Assembly (NCBI GenBank): GCA_938075415.1
Contig: CALJHC010000020.1
Location: 1-64,000, forward strand
Direction of reading: 5' to 3'
Source: an uncultured Rubripirellula sp.
Lineage (GTDB): Bacteria > Planctomycetota > Planctomycetia > Pirellulales > Pirellulaceae
DNA length: 64,000 nt
Program-made: the position numbers and the translations under genes
Notes under the pieces: model-generated
The model's database searches: none
Seen by the model: the letters and a program-made list of their open reading frames with translations, nothing else
What the model was told of the DNA's origin: nothing
In this document: piece after piece, positions 56,988 through 64,000 of the stretch
Numbering within the stretch: the first letter of the stretch is position 1
Layout of the letters: each line of letters begins with the position of its first letter

Positions 56988-59462
56988 ATGAGAAATCACC
57001 TGCTGCTTTTTACAATGATCTCAGCGAGTCTTTGTATCACTGGAACGACGCGAGCGGAATCAATAAGCGGTGTGATAACTGATGCCGCCGGACACCCGAT
57101 CGAAGGTGTCATGGTGTCGGCTATCGATAATGATCATCGTAAGTGGACCTCCGTGTTCTCTCAGGGGGATGGGTCATTTGAGATCAATGGCCTGCGGCAG
57201 ATTGACCATAGCCTTCGTACACGCCTGATGGGACTCGCTGACGAGTGGATCAGCGGAATCGCCGCCGGCACCCACGATATCGTGATCAAAACTCGCGCCG
57301 CTGTTGGCGACGAATTAGAATCCCAGCGGCCCGCGAGCAGCGCATTCAACATGCTTGCCTTTGATGACCCGCGTGACAAATTGAATTTCAAGATGAATTG
57401 CTCGTACTGTCATCAGGTGGGAACGCTTGGGTTTCGTACCCCTGAGAAACCAGTCGATTGGGAAACGATGTTGCGGCGCATGGACGGGTTTGGTGGCCTT
57501 TATCCACACACGCGCGACACCATTATTCAGCGTTTGATGGATACGTATAAAGATGATGCTGTCCAAGAGTGGCCGGTATTCGTTCCACCGCCAGCGCCCA
57601 CTGGCATGGCAACTGCGGCAACCATCACGATGTGGGAAATGGACAAACCGCTGGAAGGTTCTTTTCATGACCTCGAGATCGGTCGTGATGGTCTTGTTTA
57701 TGCGGTGAACATCAGCCGGGGGCGGATGATTGCACTCAATCCCGACACCGGCGAACAAACAGCTATCCCGTTTCCCCGAGGATCCCACGCGCCTCATTCC
57801 ATCGAAACGGCGAACGATGGCAGTCTATGGACAACGATGTGCGCCAGTGGCCAGATGGTCAGGTATGACATTAACACGAAAGAATTCGGCGTCTACAGCA
57901 GCGCGGAAGCACCAAAGAAACGTGGCGACTATCCACACACCCTGAGGATCAATCCTGATGATCCCGAGGGTTTGATTTGGTACACCGATGCCGGATCAAA
58001 TTCCTGTTTTTCGCTGCATCCAGACACTCATGTCGTCAAAGAGTACAAGCTATTGAGTGCCGGACAGGCGGTCGGAGCGGGACGTGGTGAATCGCGAGGC
58101 ATCACGCCTTATGGTCTGGACTACTCGCCTGTTGACGGCATGATTTGGTACTCAAAACTGAACGGGAATCGCATTGGCCGTATTGATCCCACCAAGGAGG
58201 ATGGTGATATCCGAGAATGGAACCCACCGTTTCGTGGTCCGCGGCGTTTACATCTGGCGCCCGATGGAATGGTGTGGGTTCCCGGCTTCGGTTCTGGGGT
58301 CTTTGGTAAGTTTGATCCAGACAGTGAGAACTGGACTGTTTATGAACTTCCGGACGCGGAGAATCAGATTCCCTATGCATTGAATGTGGATGCAGACGGC
58401 ATTGTATGGATCTGCGGTACCGGTAACGACACCATCAACCGCTTTGATCCAGTGACTGAAACACTGGTTGAGTTCCAACTGCCAACTCGTGTCTCCTACA
58501 CACGTGAAATTGAATTTGATGACGAAGGTAACGTTTGGACTAGTACGTCCGGACCAGCGCGACACATGGAGCGTGGTGTGGGTGCCGTCATTCGTATCGC
58601 ACTGCCAAAGACGCCACCCAAGGTTGGCGGAATCCAGTTGGTAGCAAAAATCTATCAGGGAAGTCATGACGTAGGCAATCTTGCCACTGCTGCAAAGAAA
58701 AGTCGGCCGTTGAAGGTGGATAGAACCGCGTTGTTTGCGGGCATCGACCGGGCAGAAATGCCTGCGGCGTATCGAACGATGCCGCATCAACAATATGTCG
58801 ACAAGCGGATGGCCGAAATGCCGGAACAGAACCGAGGCCGCGTGGGAGCGCTCTGGAACGAGTTTCGCCAAGCAAATCCATCCCGCAGCCGTGATGGGCA
58901 GATGTTCATTCGAATCCTCGAGCACGTTGCAAGCAGCGATGTCGTCGTCAAACGAAGGTTCATCCAAAAGTGGCAGCATCACTACTTTGGCAATGCTCCT
59001 GATAATTTGGGACAACGTAACCTCGAACGAGGGAAACGAGTCTTTGATCAGGCGACCTGCAGCCGTTGCCACAATATCGGCAGCGGGGAGAAAAAACTTG
59101 GTCCAGATCTTACGGATGTTACCAAACGCTTTAGGGGTTCCAAATTATTGCAGCAGATCGTTAAGCCATCCTCTGAGATTCACAAGGAGTTTCAGACGCA
59201 AATGATACTGGGCGATGACGGACGCCTTCGAACCGGACTGGTTATCAAAGAAACCGACGATGAAGTTCTCTTGTTGCCCAATTTGCTAAAGCCCGACAAG
59301 ATCGATACGATCAAAAAGTCGTCGATAGAAGAGCACAAGACAGCAGATGTTTCCACTATGCCCGCAGGTTTGTTGGACACCTACTCGGTGGACGAAATAT
59401 TTGACCTTCTGGCTTACATTCAATCAGTGAGTTTAGCTGAAGTCGGTAATTCAGAGGAATAA
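56988..59462 (+). CDS. Vgb-like propeller with carboxypeptidase-regulatory domain, shared module and cytochrome c
   Basis: The 824-residue protein has a signal peptide (LLLFTMISASLCITGTTRA) and a carboxypeptidase-regulatory-like domain (SGVITDAAGHPIEGVMVSA). An unusual segment follows with a heme-type site C138-S-Y-C-H142. About 210–550 is a propeller like virginiamycin B lyase/SMP-30 (HSIETANDGSLWTTMCASGQ, YGLDYSPVDGMIWYSKLNGN). The shared module is at about 577–651 (ALFAGIDRAEMPAAYRTMPH, RVGALWNEFRQ), and a C-terminal cytochrome c follows with C691-S-R-C-H695 and KKLGPDLTDVTKRFRGSKLL, as in heme domains of PVC dehydrogenases. It ends the operon, 114 bases after the sulfatase–cytochrome gene. 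Confidence 0.85.
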   Translation: MRNHLLLFTMISASLCITGTTRAESISGVITDAAGHPIEGVMVSAIDNDHRKWTSVFSQGDGSFEINGLRQIDHSLRTRLMGLADEWISGIAAGTHDIVIKTRAAVGDELESQRPASSAFNMLAFDDPRDKLNFKMNCSYCHQVGTLGFRTPEKPVDWETMLRRMDGFGGLYPHTRDTIIQRLMDTYKDDAVQEWPVFVPPPAPTGMATAATITMWEMDKPLEGSFHDLEIGRDGLVYAVNISRGRMIALNPDTGEQTAIPFPRGSHAPHSIETANDGSLWTTMCASGQMVRYDINTKEFGVYSSAEAPKKRGDYPHTLRINPDDPEGLIWYTDAGSNSCFSLHPDTHVVKEYKLLSAGQAVGAGRGESRGITPYGLDYSPVDGMIWYSKLNGNRIGRIDPTKEDGDIREWNPPFRGPRRLHLAPDGMVWVPGFGSGVFGKFDPDSENWTVYELPDAENQIPYALNVDADGIVWICGTGNDTINRFDPVTETLVEFQLPTRVSYTREIEFDDEGNVWTSTSGPARHMERGVGAVIRIALPKTPPKVGGIQLVAKIYQGSHDVGNLATAAKKSRPLKVDRTALFAGIDRAEMPAAYRTMPHQQYVDKRMAEMPEQNRGRVGALWNEFRQANPSRSRDGQMFIRILEHVASSDVVVKRRFIQKWQHHYFGNAPDNLGQRNLERGKRVFDQATCSRCHNIGSGEKKLGPDLTDVTKRFRGSKLLQQIVKPSSEIHKEFQTQMILGDDGRLRTGLVIKETDDEVLLLPNLLKPDKIDTIKKSSIEEHKTADVSTMPAGLLDTYSVDEIFDLLAYIQSVSLAEVGNSEE

Positions 59463-60170
59463 TAAAATTCCTGTCTAAATCTTGATCTGGAACTACATCG
59501 TAGTTCGTAGGATCATGGACTTGCCTGTTCTAAAACGGACTTGATGCGCGGTAGCCCCTTGGTCTTGCTGCTCATTTAACCGTGACGGGATGTGCTGTGA
59601 CAATTCATGCCTCCACGATGGGCGTTGGTGCAATCATGCCGATCACTGATGAATGTTTTGCCAGTTGACTCAACCACGAATCATCACACATTATTGAGTA
59701 CGGTCTCAGTGAGATGCTACATCTTGAATGGCATCCCGCTTGGGCGCATCTCTCGTTGGGGAATTTTCCGCGTGTCGTTAACGGCGGAGGACGACCACTT
59801 GCAGGCATCGGGAAAAGTGAGGTGACCTTAATTCTCTCGGTCGAGGAGATTGTCCAACTGATCAATTTCTGGATCTACCGAGTCAGTGCCCTCGCCGTTC
59901 TTTTTCATTATGGAGAATGATTGAACTGCGGATTGGGCCATATCACACTGCTCAGGCCGTTGTTGTGACGTGATTTCCGTCTAACGCATTAGGCTCCGAA
60001 TCATTCACTGCCGAGACAAAAAGATTTCAGAGAACCTCCAACGGCTATTACGCTGCTTTTGAGAAAAATGCTTTATCGACTAAGATAGGTTCCGGTAACG
60101 TCTTACCTCATTGGATCGTCGGTTGGCGGATACGTGGGTTAAGCATCTTTGCTTATTATTCGGAATTGAA
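59463..60170. other. Intergenic region, 700 bases
   Basis: No gene is supported; short frames at 59607–59920 on both strands lack motifs. The left end holds a small hairpin that may end the operon, and the right end should hold the promoter of the DUF1552/DUF1592 pair. Confidence 0.4.
59490..59506 (+). terminator. Possible terminator hairpin after the operon
   Basis: GAACTAC (59490–59496) pairs with GTAGTTC (59500–59506) around a 3-base loop, 27 bases after the last stop of the operon. The stem is short and no T-run follows, so it is a weak candidate. Confidence 0.25.
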
Positions 60171-61472
60171 ATGAGAAATATGAGTAGGCATCGAATTGGA
60201 CGTCGCACAATGCTGCGTGGCACGGGCGGCGCCTTGCTTGCTTTGCCCCATCTTGATGCGATGTCTGCGTCCACTTCAAAATCAGAAGTTCCGAAGCGAT
60301 TGGCTTGTGTCGGTTTGAACTTTGGTGTCGTGCCGCAGTTGTTTTTTCCTGAGCAAATAGGCCGTGGTTACGAACTGACCGATCGTCTCTTACCCTTGGG
60401 AAAATTACGTGAGGACTTCACTGTTTTTTCTGGGTTGGATCATGGGGTGAATGCTCAGGGTGGGCACGGTGGTGTGCATGCCTACCTTTCCGGGGTGTTG
60501 TCCAAGAATTCTGCTGGAATGCCCGAGGCTAATATCAGTATTGATCAGAAGGCCGCCCAGCTTGTGGGTGCCCAAACTCGCTACCCGTCGCTGCAATTAG
60601 CAAGTGGCAATGATCCCAATAATGTGATCTCTTGGACTGCTTCGGGAGTAGCCGTCCCACCGTTGGTGAATGTTGAAACCATCTATCGTGTGCTTTTTCA
60701 ACGGGTGGATCCGAGTTTGCGAGCCAGCAATCAGGAGAAGATTGCGGCGCGCATGAGCATTCTTGATCTCGTGAAAACAGATGCTGATTACCTCAATCAA
60801 AAAGTTGGCGCGCGAGATCGTCGCAAACTCGAACGTTATTTCGATTCGGTTCGTTCCGTTGAGAAGCGGATGTTGCAATCCAGCGAGTGGTTAGACAGGC
60901 CGAAGCCAATCGTTGACTATCGATTGCCTGCAGGCGCAACCAGCCTTGATTTTGTTGATCGCGTGCCGCTGTATTACGATTTGATGAGTCTCGCATTTCA
61001 GACAGATTCAACGAGAGTTGCCACCCTGGCGCTAGCCGACATCGGTGCCAATTATGGGGGCTTCAATATCAGTCGAGGTTATCACCAACTGACCCACCAT
61101 GGCAAAGTTCCTGAGTACATCACTGAACTGTCGATCATCGAGCAATTTCATATGAAGCAGATTGCCCGTTTCCTAACCCAATTGAAGTCGATCGAAGAGC
61201 CCAATGGGAAGACGCTACTTGAGAACAGCATGGTGTTATTTGGTTCTGGAATGGGAAATGCCAGTTCTCATTCCAACAAGAACCTGCCGTTAATTCTTGC
61301 AGGTGGCGGCTTTCAGCACGGTGAGCACAAGTCCTTTTTTAAGGATCAGGAGAAGAAAGTGGCGTCCCCTGCCGGTAACCTTTTCGTTTCCATGTTGCAG
61401 CGGTTCGGTGTTGAGACGGACAGCTTCGGGACAGCCACCAGTACGCTGAACGGTCTGGAGGTCAGAGGATGA
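60171..61472 (+). CDS. DUF1552 Tat-exported protein
   Basis: Translation probably starts at the ATG at 60171 (or 60180), since DUF1552 proteins characteristically open with the Tat signal seen here (SRHRIGRRTMLRGTGGALLA); the frame stays open 20 codons upstream. The product is 433 residues. DUF1552 features are KRLACVGLNFGVVPQLFFPE, FTVFSGLDHGVNAQGGHGGV, ASGNDPNNVISWTASGVAVP, LALADIGANYGGFNISRGYH and SMVLFGSGMGNASSHSNKNL. DUF1552 belongs to the same broad group as DUF1501; its function is unknown. It overlaps the next gene by an ATGA, the standard pairing with DUF1587–DUF1592 cytochromes. Confidence 0.9.
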   Translation: MRNMSRHRIGRRTMLRGTGGALLALPHLDAMSASTSKSEVPKRLACVGLNFGVVPQLFFPEQIGRGYELTDRLLPLGKLREDFTVFSGLDHGVNAQGGHGGVHAYLSGVLSKNSAGMPEANISIDQKAAQLVGAQTRYPSLQLASGNDPNNVISWTASGVAVPPLVNVETIYRVLFQRVDPSLRASNQEKIAARMSILDLVKTDADYLNQKVGARDRRKLERYFDSVRSVEKRMLQSSEWLDRPKPIVDYRLPAGATSLDFVDRVPLYYDLMSLAFQTDSTRVATLALADIGANYGGFNISRGYHQLTHHGKVPEYITELSIIEQFHMKQIARFLTQLKSIEEPNGKTLLENSMVLFGSGMGNASSHSNKNLPLILAGGGFQHGEHKSFFKDQEKKVASPAGNLFVSMLQRFGVETDSFGTATSTLNGLEVRG

Positions 61473-64000
61473 TTTGTATCGAAGCTTCGCGTGGTGCGGG
61501 TTTGCGCCGCTCATTAACCAAGTCTTATGAATGGGATCGAACTAGAACCGTGATCCTCGCATGGATGCTGCTTCCCCTTATTTGTCTATCGAATGTTGAT
61601 GCAAGCGACGCAATGCTCGATCCCTCTGTCGCATCCTATTTTCAGCAGTATTGTCACCAATGTCATGGCAAGGCAGTTCAGAAGGGCGATCGCCGATTCG
61701 ACCTGTTGCCACCGAACATTGCAGCGGGAAGCGATGAGTTCACACTGCTTGAGGAAGCACTGGACGAGATCAATCGTGGTGAGATGCCACCTACGAAGGA
61801 AGGGGTCACGCAACCACAGGCGAGTGAGCGAAGGCAAGTTGTTCAAGAGATCACGAAATTCCTCTCTCACCTTTCGAGCGACAATTCCGTCCAAGCCACG
61901 ATGATGCGGCGATTGAACCGCTTTGAGTATGTCAACACTCTGCGTGACATGTTGGGACTGCGTCGAGAATTCTTTTCATTCACATCTGATTTTCCACTTG
62001 ATGCAACGCTGCACGGATTTGACAACATCGGTGAAGCGCTCACACTTTCTGATTACCAGTTGCAACGTTACCTCGAGGTGGCTGAGGTATCACTTGATGC
62101 GGCGTCATTTTTTAATATTGAGCGGCCAAAATCAGAGAGTTGGACTTACGCGGCCATAGACTTCAACGGTGTCGAGTCCTATCAACGTGCGCCGGTCACC
62201 TGGCGCCTTCTTGTAAAGGACGAGTATCTGGAGATCGGACACGGACAACCTAGCGAGCGACATCCAAATTATGTGCCGGCCCTGGCTAAAAAAGGTGGTG
62301 TTCCCTCTGACGGTCTTTACACGATCAAGATCAAGGCAGCTGCAGCCAATCGATTGGATCACGGGTACGATCACAAGGAGTTCGAACGATTCAAGACACA
62401 GAGGCTCAAGATGGCACTCTGGATTGCGCCCGATGCGAGTCTTCTGCAAAAAAATGCGGCTGATCAACGGCAATTGCTTGAAGTGTGGGATTTGCCGGAC
62501 GGAGAACCCGACACTTTCACGAAGCAGGTCTGGCTCGATAAAGGATCCATTCCGTTCATTAGTTGGACCAATGGCGTTAGTTCCAAGGGCAATATCCGCA
62601 GGGTAGCAGAACTGCACCATCCCGAGGTCATTCGAGCCACGACGACAGAGCTGGATGCTGCAAAGCTTGGAATTCCTGAAGCAAAGTTGCGTGTCGCCAA
62701 ACTATCTGAGAATGCAAACAATCCGTTGCTTTCTGATGTTTATCAGGGGCCTCGCCTTCGCGTTTGGAGCATGGCGATTGAGGGTCCTTACTTTGAGCAG
62801 TGGCCGCCAGACAGTCATCAATTACTCTTTGGCACTGAGATTGATGCCTCGAAGATTGACATCGATGAGGTAGTATCGAGATTTGCAAGTCGCGCATTTC
62901 GGCGACCTGTATCTTCGGTGGAGATTAATCACTATGGCGATTTTATTCGTGAACGCATTCGCGATGGTCATTCGCATGCAGCAGCCATCAAACTGGGCTT
63001 CGCGGCGATTCTGACATCACCCCGCTTTCTTTTCCTCGATGAGGGTAACGACGAATTTGAGACAGAACTCACTTCTTACGAGTTGGCGGCGAGGTTGTCC
63101 TACTTCCTGTGTAGCAGCATGCCGGACGCCGAGCTCACGATGGCTGCGGCAACGGGGACGTTAGACTCACCAGCAGGCATGAAAGATCAGGTTGATCGCT
63201 TGCTTGGCGATAATGAGGCCTTTGTCCAGCACTTCACCGATACATGGCTACGGATTAATACGCTTGGTTCGATGCCGCCCGATCCTAAAGCATTCGAGAG
63301 CTATTACCGGGATCGGCTGGAGCAATTGTTTAAAAAGGAGACGCGGTTGTTCGTCAGTGATCTTGTGGAAACGAACGGATCGCTCGTGAAATTGCTCGAC
63401 AGCGATTACACCTTTGTCAACGACGCTTTGGCAAAACATTATGGCATCGATGACGTGCAGGGTGAGCATTTCCGCAAAGTCGCACTTAGGCCAGAGTATC
63501 GTCGCGGCGGATTACTTGGTCAGGGTAGCATTCTGACACTTTCAGCAAATGGTATCGAGACATCGCCAGTTGTTCGTGGGACTTGGGTGCTTGAGAATAT
63601 CTTGGGCACTCCACCTCCACCTCCGCCGCCCGATGTACCAGCGATCGAACCTGATACTCGTGGCACGACGACGATTCGCGAGCAGCTTGATAAACATCGA
63701 AATGTTGATGCTTGCTCCGACTGCCACCGAAAAATTGACCCCGCAGGTTTTGCTCTCGAGTTTTATGATCCCATTGGCAGGTTCCGAACCCGATACCCCG
63801 GAGGTCCCGGTGGCGGCTCACTCGTTGATGGTTCTGGGCAGCTTCCCAGCGGAGAAATGTTTGAAGATGAGCGTGGGCTCAAGCAGATTCTCATTGCTCG
63901 CAAGAGTCAATTTGCTGAAGCCATCACGGAAAAGCTGCTGATCTATGCAACCGGGCGAACAATGACGTTTCGCGATCAGGAAGAAATTGAACACATCGCG
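61469..64000 (+). CDS. DUF1587/DUF1592/DUF1588/DUF1585 cytochrome protein, truncated at window end
   Basis: The frame opens at the ATG overlapping the DUF1552 stop (ATGA) and runs 844 codons to the window edge without a stop, so the gene is partial only because of the window. A signal/anchor segment (TVILAWMLLPLICLSNVDA) precedes a heme site C-H-Q-C-H (residues about 61–65, YFQQYCHQCHGKAVQ). DUF1587 begins MMRRLNRFEYVNTLRDMLGL. DUF1595/DUF1592 contain RFASRAFRRPVSSVEI and SPRFLFLDEG, then YELAARLSYFLCSSMPD. DUF1588 includes RRGGLLGQGSILTLSANG and a second site, CSDCHRKIDPAGFALE. DUF1585 has begun (ITEKLLIYATGRTMTFRD). These proteins are widespread in planctomycetes and their biochemistry is undefined; extracytoplasmic electron transfer is inferred. 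Confidence 0.9.
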   Translation, partial: MICIEASRGAGLRRSLTKSYEWDRTRTVILAWMLLPLICLSNVDASDAMLDPSVASYFQQYCHQCHGKAVQKGDRRFDLLPPNIAAGSDEFTLLEEALDEINRGEMPPTKEGVTQPQASERRQVVQEITKFLSHLSSDNSVQATMMRRLNRFEYVNTLRDMLGLRREFFSFTSDFPLDATLHGFDNIGEALTLSDYQLQRYLEVAEVSLDAASFFNIERPKSESWTYAAIDFNGVESYQRAPVTWRLLVKDEYLEIGHGQPSERHPNYVPALAKKGGVPSDGLYTIKIKAAAANRLDHGYDHKEFERFKTQRLKMALWIAPDASLLQKNAADQRQLLEVWDLPDGEPDTFTKQVWLDKGSIPFISWTNGVSSKGNIRRVAELHHPEVIRATTTELDAAKLGIPEAKLRVAKLSENANNPLLSDVYQGPRLRVWSMAIEGPYFEQWPPDSHQLLFGTEIDASKIDIDEVVSRFASRAFRRPVSSVEINHYGDFIRERIRDGHSHAAAIKLGFAAILTSPRFLFLDEGNDEFETELTSYELAARLSYFLCSSMPDAELTMAAATGTLDSPAGMKDQVDRLLGDNEAFVQHFTDTWLRINTLGSMPPDPKAFESYYRDRLEQLFKKETRLFVSDLVETNGSLVKLLDSDYTFVNDALAKHYGIDDVQGEHFRKVALRPEYRRGGLLGQGSILTLSANGIETSPVVRGTWVLENILGTPPPPPPPDVPAIEPDTRGTTTIREQLDKHRNVDACSDCHRKIDPAGFALEFYDPIGRFRTRYPGGPGGGSLVDGSGQLPSGEMFEDERGLKQILIARKSQFAEAITEKLLIYATGRTMTFRDQEEIEHIA

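Noticed and set aside
56870..57082. Short forward frame between the sulfatase–cytochrome and propeller–cytochrome genes
   Set aside because: It overlaps the start of the next gene, has no domain, and its gap position is explained by the leader region of 56988.

Overview
The window looks like a chromosomal piece of a Planctomycetota bacterium, most likely near Pirellulaceae/Rhodopirellula. This rests on gene families rather than on a marker gene. The families are six intact formylglycine-type sulfatases plus one relic, planctomycete-type cytochrome proteins (PSCyt1/DUF1549/DUF1553 and DUF1587–DUF1592), their DUF1501 and DUF1552 Tat partners, a PVC-type membrane-bound dehydrogenase domain, an XylR-type AraC regulator and many secreted beta-propellers. 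I saw no rRNA, tRNA, CRISPR array, insertion sequence or phage gene.

Layout. 1–2.3 kb: a toxin-like reverse-strand ORF and a TMEM43/TerB membrane protein. 2.5–8.1 kb: an XylR-type regulator divergent from a DUF1549/DUF1553 cytochrome plus DUF1501 pair. 8.5–15.7 kb: a sulfatase relic with an in-frame stop, an intact N-sulfohydrolase-like sulfatase, an SGNH hydrolase, a secreted ABM-domain protein and another sulfatase. 16.9–20.3 kb: an Arg/Pro/Ser-rich secreted protein coupled to an NTF2-like protein, and a small hypothetical. 20.5–31.3 kb: a sialate O-acetylesterase, a 1703-residue multidomain protein, an SMP-30 lactonase, a second ABM protein and a membrane-anchored alpha/beta hydrolase. 32.1–39.8 kb: a tight five-gene operon (DUF1501, TolB-like propeller, unknown secreted protein, DUF1549/DUF1553 cytochrome, cytochrome-WD40). 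39.8–46.7 kb: a reverse-strand glycan cluster (GH127, sulfatase, six-hairpin glycosidase). 47.9–59.5 kb: a tight five-gene operon mixing sulfatases and c-type cytochromes. 60.2–64 kb: a DUF1552/DUF1592 pair cut by the window end.

How the genes fit together. Most products carry export signals and look built to strip sulfate, acetyl groups and sugars from complex sulfated polysaccharides, and to oxidise sugars or pass electrons through c-type heme proteins outside the cytoplasm. The most unusual locus is 47.9–59.5 kb. There one sulfatase is fused to a c-type heme domain, and three neighbouring proteins share a C-terminal module of about 75 residues that I cannot assign to any family. The other striking protein is at 22.1–27.2 kb: a deacetylase-like domain, FG-GAP repeats, a PVC dehydrogenase, HEAT-like repeats, cytochrome c and a carbohydrate-binding-like domain in one chain.

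Limits. All functional calls come from reading translated sequence by eye. No database search was run. Starts were moved from the longest ORF where a signal peptide, an overlap or a ribosome binding site argued for it.
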